Positions 28,939-42,500 of a stretch of 64,000 nt of DNA are shown here, one piece after another. The notes under the pieces were generated by a model. The model saw only the letters and a program-made list of their open reading frames with translations. It made no database searches and was not told where the DNA came from. Source of the stretch: Opisthocomus hoazin (Eukaryota; Chordata; Aves; Opisthocomiformes; Opisthocomidae). The stretch's first letter is position 1; each line of letters starts with the position of its first letter. The DNA lies in the NCBI RefSeq assembly GCF_030867145.1, contig NC_134417.1, forward strand, positions 10,579,577-10,643,576. The letters are read 5' to 3'. The translations under genes were made by a program, and so were the position numbers.

Positions 28939-30929
28939 GTGAGTACGGGCTACCGGGCCTGGCGGCGGCGCCTCCGCGCTGTGCCGGGGGGGGGTTAGCC
29001 TGTCCGCCCTCACAGCCGCCCGTCCCCTCAGCCTGTGTCGTCCTCCCAGCCCCGTCCCCCCCCGCCGCGGCCCCCGTGGCGCAGGGCCGTCTCCTGCCCC
29101 AGCCCGGCGCCTCCCCGCTTGCCTCGGCCTGCCGCTGCCTCCTCCCCCCCGGCCCCCCCTCGGGGCACCCCTGCGGCTCCCCGGCCGCTTCTGCCCGCCG
29201 CCCTCTCGGTGGCCGCCGCTTCCCTCCGGGGCCGGGTGCCGCTGCCCGGCGCTCCGTGTTCCCAGCGCCTCACTGGGAGCGTGTCGGCAGCGGGACCGGA
29301 GATGCGGCCCTGCGGGCACTGGCGACTGCCCGCTCCCCCTGCCCCGGGCTGCCCGTTCTCTGTGCCCGCCCCTGCCCCCCGGGCTGCCCGCCCCTGCCCG
29401 CTGCCCGCCCCGCCGGCGGGGCCCGGGGCCGAACGCGCTTGGTGCTGCCACAGCACGGCGAAGATTTTAGCGTGTCAGGGAAATCGTTGTCAGGCTGTGA
29501 CAGTTTTTCTCCTCCTAACGTTTCCAATATTTCCTCTGTTAAGAAAAAAATAGGTGTTTTGCGTTAAAACCTCCACCTGGAGTGAAACAGACTTGAAAGA
29601 ACGCAGCCTCTGATGTTTTGTATCCCATAGCCCTGCCCGTGTCTGACAGACACTGTTGTTCGCGCCGCCCGTGTGCTGAGGAGCGGAGGCGACGCAGCGT
29701 GGGAGCTCAGCGCGTGTAACTGTGGTGCAGAACAGCGGTCAGGGTTTAGCCGGCGCGCTGAGTCTCCACTCCCACAGACTTCCGTAGCGTCTGCTCCTGA
29801 ATGCCTCTCTGATACCTGTTCTGACAGTTTTAGGGTCCTTTGGGTCTTGTGATACATTTCCTTAACTCCCCTTTAAGCCCTCCTCCGTTCACTTGTGAAA
29901 AGCTGTCCAGGCGCTTGCCAGGCTTTGTAGCTTCCAGGCACTTGAACAGAGTAGCTGTGAAGGAGCCGCATCAGGAACAAACTGTGCTGTAGCTGGAGGA
30001 CCTGCAGTTCGTTTGGTGTAGGCTGTAAAACCTGCTTGGATCTGGGTGCTGGCACAGCTGTGCTGTCAATCAGTACTCATTTTCATACGTCTGGGATTAA
30101 CTCGGACATCCACACTGTGCATAACATTCCCAGTTGCGGTACGGGTATGGCCAATGCCTGATTATTGCCAGAATGCTGACAAAGAGTCATCCTTCGGATT
30201 CATATGCATCGCTTCATCCCCTTCTCTTCTGTTACTGTTCGTGGTCAGGAGAGGGGGAAGGAGGTACCCCTGTGGCTTTCTGATTGCATGTAATTCATCC
30301 TATATAACTTCTCTTGCTCTGCCTTCCTTTATCCTCCTTTGGATTTTCTCCTTCTTTCCTCTGTTTCGTTAAATGCCACTGATGCTCATTTGTGCTTCAG
30401 CTGCTCTCTGTCCTTTATTTATCCTGTATGTGTAATTGTATTTTTATTGTCTCATCATTCTCAGACTTCTATTACCATGCCTCTTTAGAGCTACTTAATT
30501 CTGTAAATATCAGTTTTAAAATCCTCCTTCTCCCTGATTTATTATTAATGTCTTCTGTAAAATGCTTTGTGTAACAAGAACATTACAGAAAACGTAACTT
30601 TGATTTCTGTTCTCCTTAAATAGTTGGGGGTTTTGTTAAGAAGCCCTGTTTAAGTATTTAAAGTTTTCTGTTGCTGAAATCTCACCATTTCTTGTGTTGC
30701 TGTTCTCTTGTAAAAAGGGGTGAAAATTGAAATCACTTTGGCAGAAAATACAATTCTCAGTGACGCAAAGTAGATGAGAAGTAGGCAAGAACAGGAAGAC
30801 CTTGAGGTATTATATCTATAGGTCCTTGGCAAGTAGAGCTAAACCCACACAGTGGTATTTAGTTTATAAATAGTTCATAAAGCATCTGTTCTAATGCTGT
30901 CCTTTTTTTGTGTGTGTTTTACCTTACAG

Positions 30930-31101
30930 CTGGAGAGCAGTTGTCACGCAGGCTTGTGTACAAAAGCAATGCCAAACTTTAGGGAAACTGTGGTGTGAAC
31001 ACTGCTGCAGTGGAGTGATAGATGATTGCGAAAATTCGAGCCGTACAGGCATTTCAAAATGAGAAAGCGAACAAGCAGTGAAACACCTTTTGCCAAGTCT
31101 T
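30930..31101 (+). other. MFF: MFF leader exon 2 with two 5' splice sites
   Basis: The acceptor is TTTTACCTTACAG. An ATG at 31059 opens MRKRTSSETPFAK, which resembles the mammalian long-isoform start MSKGTSSDTSLGR. Leaving at 31096 (AA|GTCTTG, weak donor) joins in frame to the next exon and gives ...FAKMSGAAFPSP. Leaving at 31101 (TCTT|GTGAGC, better donor) creates a TAA at once, so the ATG becomes a 14-codon upstream ORF and translation must start at 33289. The exon therefore may be either leader or coding. Confidence 0.6.
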
Positions 31102-33288
31102 GTGAGCGATAACTATTCTTTAAGCTGCTGCCAGTAGATATTCTGGGTACTTTAAGTTCTTCTTAAAATTCGATCTCTTTGTTGACATTATGGTTTTTAC
31201 CCCTGTCAATTTGGAAATGCTGTACTGGTCATAGACCGGTTTTGAAATGAAAAGCACATTTTGGAATGTGGAAATGTCAGAAGACTGTGTACTTTGTTCA
31301 TGTCACTGGCAGATCTAGCCAATGTCTTGCAAGGGGGATGAATCTAGCTTGCAAGACCAAAGGGCAGAGACAGAAAACTGCAAAGTGAAATCTTAAGAAT
31401 TCTGAAGTGACAGAGCTGCTTAAGCACCTCTTGAACTCCTGTAAAGGGTTTGTTTCTAGTTAAATGGGTTGTTACAGTTTCTTTCACTTAATACATGCGA
31501 ACAGTAAGAATTAATATAGATGAATTAATTCTGCATCACTTCAGGTATTTCTTTTATAACTTTTTTTTTTTAAGTTTACATAATTAAACGGCCTCCTTGC
31601 CTTCTCCCTTTCCCCCCGTTCTCCTACTGTGCTGCAGTGAGACTGTGAGATGAATGAGATTCTTTCATTTGATCTGTGGTGATAGGAAGTCCTGAAAATA
31701 ACACTGAGGATCCCAGGATGGATTGCCAAGTGGATCACATCTTGTATATACTAAATGAGTGCATTTAATATAGGGTTACCTAATCCAGATCCTTCTGTGT
31801 GCTTCTTTCTGTTGCCTGAAGGTTACTATTAGTTTGAGGTTTTATTGATAAATATGGAAAGTATTGCTTCTGTGTGATGGTGGGAGGAATGGCTTGGGGT
31901 CCGTCTCACCTGCCACGTAGGTGGTCTGCACTGAGGTGCCCTCTTTGCAAAGTTGTGCGTGTTCAGCTGATGGAAACACACACACAGCAGCAGATACAGC
32001 CTTGCTGCCAAAAACAGTAAAAGAATGTAGTTGCAGTTATAGTAGCAAAACCTGCCTTTTTGCCAGGGTAGATGACTTCATTTAGGGAACTATTTCAAGC
32101 AATACCACTAAAAGACTTCTTGCTGGAGTAAGCTGTGCTTCCCGTAGGTGAATTTGCCAGGATAACTATATTTGCATATTGTTTGTGTACATATGTGTAT
32201 AGAAATATATATTTCTCTCAATCCTAACCCTAAAAATAACTGTGATCTCAGCCTGAGCTGTTGACAAGCCCCCCCAGCCATTGCCTGGATGAAAAGTTTC
32301 TCACAACTGAGTGTTCCTTGCAGCTCACGGTTTCCTCTGGGTGCCCCTTTCCAGCCCTGCTCTAACTGCAGCTCCAGGACGTGTCTCTCAGCAGGGACCG
32401 CTAGCCACTGCCCAGGTGAACAGCTGCTCTCAGCCATCCGAGCTCCATTTCCAGCCCACCCTCAAGTGCAGCTCTAGGATTTCTTCTTCTCCGAATCTTA
32501 AACCTAACCTCCAAAATCCTAGTTATCTTGGCCTTCATCTTCAGTATGGCTCCCAGTAATCGCCATGTTACCAAGTTTCTCACAGCCCAGTTTCTAGGAA
32601 ATTCCCCCACTGCTTCATATGAAATTCCCCTCCTTTTCTAGGAAAATGTCTGTATCAAGTGTTGGCTAACCCTTGAAAATGTAGGTAAGGTCTTGTTCTC
32701 TCTCTGCCTATCTTGTGTCTGTTCTGCAAAAGTAAGTTTTTCATTTACAGAAAAATTCAGAAGTGAGAAGTTTACAGAATTGCTTGTGGTTGGGAATGGG
32801 TTATGAATATGCTAGGTTTTCAAGCCGATTTGACAGGCTGTTGATAAGGAACTTTGTGCTTGTAAGATTGAGTGTGGTCTGGGTGACTGACAGTGGGCAG
32901 AAGGCTGCTGCCCAAGCCGAGCCCTTTCTTTTGTTCCCCTGTGTTGGCATGCAGTTTTGTAAGACTTCATCCGTTTTCTCAAATACTGGTACACTGGTTC
33001 TATGTAAATACAGACCAATATTTCAGATTTCTTACCAATCCTGAATAGGTTTTCCTACCAATCCTGCCAATTCTGTTTGGTGTGTTGGTTGATTGGTTTG
33101 TTTTTCTGCCAGCCAGTGCAGCAATAGTACATTACATGCAGTATTTCTATGGTTTTGTTTCTCTAAATAAGTCTGTTCAGTTAGGATCATCTACCACTTG
33201 CCTATTAATCAGAACAAAGGGTTCTCTTTGTGCACTTTCTGCTGGTTTCCTAAATTGCTATTATAGCTTTTGGTTTTCTCTTGCCAGA

Positions 33289-33505
33289 ATGAGTGGGGCT
33301 GCATTCCCATCTCCAGCTGCCGAGATGGCAGAAATTAATCGCCTTCAGTATGAAATGGAATATACCGAAGGAATCAGTCAGCGCATGAGAGTCCCAGAAA
33401 AACTCAAAGTAGCTCCTCAAAATGCTGACCTTGAGAAGGGTATCCAAGAAGGATTTCCAAATGCCAGTGTAACTATGCAGGTTCCAGAGCGGATTGTAGT
33501 GGCAG
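33289..33505 (+). CDS. MFF: MFF coding exon 1
   Basis: The exon begins one base before the ATG (CTTGCCAG|A ATG) and ends GCAG|GTATGT in phase 1. It encodes MSGAAFPSPAAEMAEINRLQ to VPERIVVAG. A second in-frame ATG (33325, MAEINRL) corresponds to a start used in shorter mammalian isoforms. Confidence 0.95.
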
Positions 33506-36500
33506 GTATGTCTGGATCTCAATAAAAGAAAAATAGGTGAAAATTTAAATTAGTTCCCCAAATTTCTGGATGGACAAAAGTAGATATTGATATGTTTTTG
33601 AAAGAAAACCCTGTAAAATGCATTCTGGTTTTCAAACAGTTACTGCTAATAAACTTAGGTAGGTTCTTAAACTCTGAAAATGTTTCGTGAATGGTTTTGG
33701 TATAGCTTGTAGTGGAGACAGTTAACGAATTAATTGTGAACAGAAGTTTAGTTGCTGACTTTTCATCTTACTAAACCATTTCTGGAGAAAAAAAAAAAAT
33801 GTTTATTCATTTGCACCTGATTTTTCTTAATTAAGTATAACATAAAGTAGCTATAAGAAATTTTGGGGATGTGCTATATATTAGACATGCAAAATGTGTT
33901 TGATTATAATCAGAATGCTAATTATGCTAAGGATCTATTATTGGGTGGGCTCTATCAATACAGCTTGAATATCTATGGTCATGGGCTTTACAGTGACAGA
34001 CCTGGAACTGCTGCAGGCCTTACAATTTGCAAAATGTGTGCCATGCATATATTTTATGCTTTGAAAGAGTGACATCTTCACATTCCCAGTCATCATATTC
34101 CTGGGCAAATATACCTTTAATAGGACTACGTCTTGAGATTAAAAATGCTCTCACTTGCAATAACAGTTGACGTTGCTCAGGATCATTGTTCTCAGAGAAA
34201 CTGCTCAAATAAGTGTCAATTAATATGGTCTTTATGAGAGCTTTAACCATGGTTTTTAACGCACAAACACTGTTAAAGAAAGGTGTACTGAATTATTTGG
34301 CATAGTCGGAGGGAGGGGGGGGAGTACCTGACGTGATGTCTTCTTGAACTTTAGCATTGGCCCTCAGGCCTCAGAACAGCTTGCTTTCTATTGACAACTG
34401 ATGTTCTTGCAGGTAATAGTGAAGACATTCCACTTTCCAGACCACCAGACCTTGATCTTCTTCAGTCTACTCCATTCAAACCACTGGCATTGAAAACTCC
34501 TCCCCGTGTTATTTCTCTTAGTGATCGACCGCTAGATTTTTTGGACCTAGAAAAACCTCCACAGCAGACACCTCAAAATGAAGAGGCTAGTACTTCTTTC
34601 GCGTTTTCCTTAGTTGAGAAGCATTCTACTAAAGAAAGTGAAATGACCAATGATTTCTCTGCTGTGGTGCAGATCTACTTGGTGCTCACATAAGTTGGGA
34701 GAATATAAACATATTTTTATTAGCACTGTAGTAGTTCTAATTATGACTTTGAAGTTCCATATTTAACTGGCAGATGGCTAGGTGTTGATGTGCTTAGTAA
34801 GCTTACACAGTACTTACAAAAATAAAGTCAAAATTGGAACTATTCAAAATACATTTAACAAAATAATCATTTTAATTGAAGAGAAAGCTGCAAGATTTTT
34901 TTAAATTTGCAGGTTATCAGAAAACAAGCTAAGATTCCTTTAACGTGTGTAGTTAACCTTTGGAATTCGTTGCCAGATGATATAACACCACATAGAATTA
35001 GTGAATTTTAACAAAACTCTGAAGACCAACTTCAAAGAGTGGTATAACACTGGCATTCCGGATGGATGGTGTGTAATTGACATCTTAAAAACTGAAAAAT
35101 ATTTATTAAGCAGCATATTCTATAGACTCATAAAATACAGTAGAAATATATTTATCTCTGGTGATAGAAAGTAATATTAAATGTAATATTGCATTCTTAC
35201 ATATTCAAGATTCTGTTTGGTCATACTTTTGCCATCAGATCATATGGATAGATAATGACAGGATTGCAATAAGTTTGGTCCTTGGTTTTACATGTACCAG
35301 CATCAGATCCTGCCACCAGTTATTTTCCTCCTAATCACCGTAAAACCCATGAAAACATGCCTTTATATCTTAGGGCAGATCTGACTTGCAAATCTCCAAG
35401 GCAAGCTACTAAGTGTCTGCTGGAGCTCCCTGTCTCTTATCTCCCTGTTTCTCCCCTTTTACGCAGGTCCGCTCAGTGGGAAGGCTGAAGAGAGAACGTT
35501 CCATGAGCGAAAACGCCACTCGACAGAATGGCCAGCTGGCCCGAAATGATTCCATGTGAGTAGAGCAACAGGGTGCAGGGACACAACTACAGCTTTGTTA
35601 CATATTTCATTTGTTCCTTATCTGCTTGTTATTTGTTTTTTCCAACAAATACTTTGGGTGTTGTGGCAAGCACAGAAGTTTAAATATTATAAGGCCAGCA
35701 TTTTTCTTAATTTCTATACTTCTTGTGTAGCGAGGTGACGCATTTGTGAAGTATTTTCTCACAGTGGATGGGTGGGAGTGTTTGTGGGCTTACAATTGGT
35801 TTCACCAGTTATTGTGAATTCAGGAGATTTTTCAGTTTCTGAGCTGGTAGAATCCCCCCCCCCCCCCCCCCCCAAATTTTCAGGAAATTGAGTTGTTTGT
35901 GCAGGAAAATGTTCCTGGCTCTCACTGTTGATATTATGTAGTGGTTTTCGTTCATGGAAAAAGGAATATGTGTATTTCTCATGAATATAAGAATAAGTCA
36001 TTTTTATTTGGCGTCAATGTACTTCATGCATTGGAATCTGTGAGTACATGTCTTAATCTTTTGAGACCAAAATGGCAAGTGGCATTTAGAATTGGAAACT
36101 TCGTTTCTTGATACCACCTGAGGTAGCAATTCTTATGGTGCTTACTGGAGACATACAGGTCTGTATATTTTTATTATAGTCTTTGGTTAATCATGGTCTA
36201 TTCTGAGTGACAATATCTTTACACCTGGTAATAACTGTTTTTGAAATGTAACACTTAAAACTCATATATAAAAGATTCCTAATACAGCTACCATAAAGAA
36301 CACTTTCCCTTGCTGAAAGGATCTTAGATTTAAGACCTAAAAGATGGGATTCATCTGTCCCGATGTAGACTGTATAGCACTATTGCTAAGTCACCGTAAA
36401 CTTAATTTTCAGTAACTAGAGGGAAATAAGTGCATGACCTACTTAGGGTCTACCTATTTTTAGTCTAAAAGAGATCAAGTGAATTATGTCCTAGAAATGT

Positions 36501-39500
36501 CTGTTTTCTACTATTTACAGCAGGGGCACTGGGAGGTACTATATGTACTAAATATCTGTCTACCTGTTACTTAGTCTAAAACTGGTGAAACCTACTCTGA
36601 TGCATGCTCCAGACATGTTATAATTCTGCTTCTCTTCCTCCAGATCTTCGAGGTAATATTGTTGCATATCTTCCTCTTCTAATTTACTCAGGCTTGTGGT
36701 TCATACAAGCTTATAGATTGCACATGTCTACTCAAGGCTGCTGAGTGGTATATATTCACTGAGCTGGCAAAACCAGATTCAGATCCATAAGCTCCTGATC
36801 AGCTCGGGCTCCAAATGTTCTAGCAGCCTACTAAGTCTCCAAGTTCCCTGTGGTATCGGTCATCTGGTTATGTCCTGTTGGACTGGTCATACTAGAATTT
36901 CACTGCGGAAATGGCCTTCACTTGCCTATCTGATAGCTTGCACGTGATGCGTGCTGGAATAGATGGTCTTCATGTGATGGAAGCAGCTTGTGAAAAAGTT
37001 TACCCCTTTGAGGTTACCAGCTCTGCTCTGCCAGTCGCTGATGTATTGGACTTAAAGGAAAAACAGATAGTATATGAATTCTTGTGATTTCTTGAAATCA
37101 CTTTATCCTTGCTCCCCGGGTTAGTTTAGTCTTCTGAAAGTCGTGGGCTGTGTCTGCCCAGCCAGCCATCTGAGGAACTGGCAAGATCAGCTCTTGACTG
37201 GATGTATCAAGTTGCTGTCAGATTTCTCACATATATTTGGAGTTATTGAATCCAAAAATCATAAATTTGTGAAACTCACCTGTGTGCTTTGCTGTCACTT
37301 AGTAGCTATATATAGAATTACTGGTTTAAAATGGTCTGAGTATTATTTGCTGTCACAGTTTATTAATCTACTAGCAGTCCTTCAGAGGCTTAGCAATACA
37401 ATACAAAATTGAAAAAGGATATGATCAGTGAACATACAACTGGTAGCTTGTGTGACTCCATTTATCATTTACAAAAGCCAGAGAATTATGACAGATCTGG
37501 AGATTAGTTTTCCTCTCTTGATGCCCATGCTAGGACCTGCATAATGTCTGTCAAAGAAATCAAACTTCCAATGCCAAGCAGTTTCCATTATGAGTGTCGT
37601 TTAGGAAAATTATAGAAACTTTAGATTGATCCAGGATCTCTTCCCCTTTGTTTGTGTGAAAAATAACAGCTAGCTAGTATTGAGCCTGATGTATCTGTGC
37701 TCTCTGCTGCCCATGTGGAAGAATCTATCTTTCTTCACTGCCGCATTCCACACTTGCTGACCTGCAGATAACATATTTTGGTAGAACTTCATTTGTCTGG
37801 TGTCCTCTCAAGTACTTGTTTTCTTATGACAGAAGTTATGCTGTGTCTAATGTGTAGATCATCTGCTTTGAAATCATTGAGGTTCCTAGAAATTGCTTTT
37901 TTTTCTGTCATCAGTGCTTCTTCTGACTCAGTGTTATCCAAAAAAAAGAAACCGCTTTGAACATGCTGTGGTGTTCTCAGTGATGCTGAGTCTGGCATTT
38001 CTCCCTCATACAGATTTTGTCAGTCTCCAGGTGGAGAATGTGACTGTGTACCTGGCTAACTCAGGAGAATGTTATGTGAATTCGGATTCCGAAAACACTA
38101 TGTTAAAGGTGCAGCTTGTATGGCTCTCACAAATGCAGGGAAGCCAAGTCTCTTGTTCTTGGTGAAAAAGGTATCTCTTGGCTTTTGTCTCCTCACAATT
38201 TAGGCCCACAGGACATACACTGTAAACTGCAAAAAAAATATTGCAAGTTTCAGGCAAATAAAATCACAAGTAGCAAATCTGCAAATGAAATTGATAGTGT
38301 GGCATTCTGTTTTCACTATGGTCGCTACTTAGAGAAGCTACCCTTGGGAAAGTGTTATTGTGTAGCTCAAAATAGGCAATACAAGCAAACAAACCTGCTT
38401 GATGTAAACTATGCTGCCTCAGATGGTACTGGGTATCACCTAGCTCGTAGACTGCTGTTTCTATTAGAGGTTCGTGATAAATGTGATGCGCATCTTCTAA
38501 GTCTACCTTCCTTGTTGATAAATTAGACCATTTAAGTAGATAAATTCTACTACAAATGTGTTCTTTGCACTACAGAAAACGTAATTGTACACCTGTTACC
38601 TCATTTATATCACACTGAATTTTTTTTACGATCTAGAAGTACTATTTTTCCAGTGGTACAAAACCAGAAGAAACCAGCTGCTCCTAAAGTTCTTATTTTC
38701 AGTGTTGTTGGCTGAAAGAAATAATCTTTGTTCTACTTACTGTACTGATACATTGCTGCTTTGTCCAACCTGGCTTGACTTTTAAGTTCAATATCATGTT
38801 CTGAGTAGTTTACTTCTGCAGCAACAAATACTGTGATGCTCAAACTAGACAAAGATCAGCTCTTTATTCCTGTGCTTGTGGTAGTCTGGTTCACATCTTC
38901 AAACAGGAAAGAGAGTCCGTGTTTTACTTCAAATATTTAATTCCTATTTTAAAAAATGCTCTTTTTTCTTTTTATTTAAGTGCTTGTTTCTCTTACCCCT
39001 TGATTCAGCTTCCTGGTAGACATGATAGTCTACCTGGATGCTGTGATGAGGACCCCGTTGAAAAGGCACATGGAGCACTGCCTTTTAAAACCTTTGTTTT
39101 CTAAACAGGACTATAATACTCAAATTTTAATCTGGGACACTGTTGTTCTCCTTGGACAAAATGTTCAGATGTACTGCGCAAAATTCCAGTGCTTGACCTA
39201 CAAAGTGACAAAATTAAACATTCTGGAACAGATTGCCAGGTGGAAGCAAAAGAATTCGCTGGGCTTCCTAAGACAGCGTTGTCTACATGGTACAAGTAGT
39301 TGTTTCTTTTCTGTGGTTTTTCTCTTCTTGTCATCCAGTCGCATGCAGAGTCAGTTCTGAGAATTTCTAGGGACTTGGGTTTCACTAAAGACGGTGACTC
39401 TCATACGTTTTTAAAAAAACTGAGACTAACAAGTAGGCACCTGCTTGTACAATAACTATCTATCTGCATAGCAATAATGGCAGCTCTCTTAAATCACAAT

Positions 39501-42500
39501 CCCTCTATAAGGATGCTTACTTAAGAGACTACAATTATTATTCAAGGTGGCACAGATCAGATACTGTCTCAAGAAATAAAATGCCACGGTTCCAGTCACC
39601 TCTTTCGACTAAGGATTGCACGTAAGCCTAAATGTTACCTGGTGTATGAAAATCAAGAGTATGTTTAATGATGTAGCTCTCTGCAATACTAATTTGCTGA
39701 CTAAGTAGCTGTAGTCTAGAATATAAGATACGAAACAGCCTTTGCTACACTGAATGTGTGGTTTCTAATTTTGCTTCAGGGTTTCTCAAACTTTGCCAAA
39801 TTGTTTCCCTGTGTAAAGAACACAGGGAAAAATACCTGGTGGCAAAATGAAAGGGACAGTGTCAACAAAGAACTGATTTTTAAAGAAAAATTAAATTTGA
39901 AAATAGCTTTAGTTTGTTTGATTCTTTGGTTTTTGCCTGTTTTTGAATAGCTGGAGAAATAAAGCTTTTTGTTGGCCATTGCCAGCCGATGTTGAATGCA
40001 AGGATTCCACTTCTGCATCAGAAGTCAACAAACCACGAAAAGTGCATGGAAAAAGAGACAGTGTTCAATTTTTTTTTTCTGCTCCAGCCTCTCCCTTAGA
40101 GAAACATATCTCTCTAGAGAGTTCAGTTTCACAGTTTGAGAAATTCTGTTCTTCATGCAATTTGTGGGGCAAAAGGTAATGGTGTGCACATCTTTAATGA
40201 GAATACAGTCTGTCTGTGTGGTTGAAATTAAAGTAACCTTGATTAGTTAAATCCGTTTACCTCTCATTTGATACTTCCAGAACTGTAAGTCAGAGAAATA
40301 TCTGAAATAAACCCTGTGTACATCACAAATGTTTTGAGAAGGTTTAGGGCAGATTACTGCTAAGCTAAAAACTCTGTGTATAGTGCAATGTTACTATGCT
40401 CTTTCATAGTGATTTCTGCAATTCCATGTTGTTTGTTTTGGTTCCAAACTCTGGATTGACTGGTGTTTGTAACCAGGGAGTGCTAAAGTAAGTGCCTGGA
40501 GCTGTTTATAAGAATTCTTTTCAGAACTCTGAAACAAATTTATATCTAGGACTAAGACCATTTAAGTACAAATGGAGGAGAGCAGGAGGGATACCCACAA
40601 CATCTAATGATAAGTAGTCCTACCAAATGTTACGGATTTTTCCTGATGTTAGAGATTTTTTTTCCTTATGTCATCTTGGCTTATTTGTATATCAGATATT
40701 TGCTTCATAATATTTATTCTCCATGGTCTCTGACATAGTCTAAAGACTACCACATGTTTACAGGACGATAATTTTGAATCCTGAAAAAGGAGGATAGAAG
40801 AAAAATTTGGCTGCTTATGCCTGTCCTGTCCCCCCCATATTCTTTAATCCTGACATTTGAGCCCTTCATAGAATTATTCTCACTTTCAGACAGAAAGGAA
40901 GGAAGAGGTCTCTCTCTAACTATGCACTGTAGAAGGATATTAAAATTACCAATAGCCTTTATGGAGAAAATTTGAGTAATTTCCTGCAGCTGTACAGTTT
41001 AGCTCATAACCAGGAGCAAATAGATTTAAATAATCTCTTAAATAATTAAATCATTTAAGAAACTACATATTCTCTTAAATAAGAATTAAATAATATCTTA
41101 AAATGAATGAAACAATCTCTTGAAACTGCCTTTTCTTACAAGCCACCTATAAAGCAATGAGCATAAGGTAGTCCAGGGACTAGACCACAGGGTTAGGAAT
41201 TACCTAGTTCTGAAGCCCAGCTTCGTTTTTCCTTATTATACACACTTTCCATTTAATCAATACATGCAGCTTTCTTCTAGAGAATTTTGTGTAGTTTTAG
41301 TTAAATAGTTTGGTGGGATTATTTTTTTTTCAGTACCTACAGGAGATTCTGTATGCAAATAACATTACTGTGTATTTACAATAATACCATTCTGGACAAC
41401 CGGAATTCCACAATATCTTTTAGTTTGCAATGTATCTAAATACTTTTTGTTACCTTTTTTTAAGCTGTCTTTCAGCTCATTCTGTAAGTCTCTGAAGTGA
41501 TGAACAGGAAAAATCACTTTTAATACAAAACATACTGGGACTTTAAGCCTTCAGCTCTTCCCTCATTTCCCTCAAGCCAGCAAATCCACAAAGGAGTAGA
41601 AATTCTCATAAATTCACTTTAGTAGCAGTATTTCCAAACTTGCCCCTGCTTCTTGATACTTTTCTTGTGAATATTGGTATTTCCAATGCAATTCAAGAGT
41701 AAAATGTGTGGACGTGACCACTACCATTGATTGCAAAGGAGAATTCATCATAAACATAAAAGAAAGATGGATCCTACCAGTCTTGGAGAATGATAAAAGC
41801 TGTAAAGGAGCGAAGTAGATGTTTATTGATGTCTCCTTCTCTGTTTTACTTTCTCTTGTCCAAATGTACTCTACAGCAGCATGGAAAGATATTTGCACTT
41901 TAGGTAATAAGTAATGACCGGTCTCAGGCCAGCCACTGCTGTCTTTGCATGTCTTTTGAGGCACAGGATGGCTGAACTTTTCTGTGGGTGAAGTGACATC
42001 CATGAAACGTGCTTTAAATCTGTCTTTTCAATTGAATTTTCTTTCTGACTCATTTTTTGGGTCTTGGTGTCAGCTAGTCGCACAGCAACTCTATTCAAAA
42101 TAAGAATATCCATAGAATTATGAGCTATTTAGAGATTACCCAAATATCAAACCAGCTTCCAAGCACTCAGCCACTAATGCTTTTCTTAACTTCTTAAAAA
42201 TGCCAAAAGCGGGAAGATTGGCATTTGAACTCCAGAAACTGTTGGAGCAAAGTGCAGGTGGTAAGAGCAAAGGAAATGTGTTGAATTATGGATACTACTC
42301 TTGGAATAAAAAATATCCCAACATTTAAAGGGTACAGTGACTTGCACTTTGTTTTGCATTTATGTTAATATTTATGATTAACACAAGTTACTTCCTATTA
42401 AAAAAGATCTCACCTTTAATTGAAGTATCCTGATTTAAAAACAAAAAAAAAAAATCTTGATGTGTGAGGGATAATGTGGATAAAGTTAGGTTGAATGTAA

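Larger units (their letters stand above)
28140..29450 (+). promoter_or_regulatory. MFF: CpG-island promoter of MFF
   Basis: About 1.3 kb of very GC- and CpG-rich sequence stands between AT-rich flanks, upstream of the MFF exons. It contains an NRF-1 consensus (28628), a YY1-like ACATGGCTGCC (28661), an E-box GTCACATGAC (28725) and a strong splice donor GTGAGT at 28939. No TATA box was seen, as expected for a housekeeping CpG promoter. The large open frames here on both strands are GC-content artefacts. Confidence 0.8.

Noticed and set aside
28726-29553. Long open frames on both strands over the MFF CpG island (241 codons minus, 172 plus)
   Set aside because: They overlap each other in several frames with GC-driven composition. 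There is no family match and no splice support.
32222-32236. Telomere-like CCTAACCCTAAA
   Set aside because: Only about two units, well within chance.
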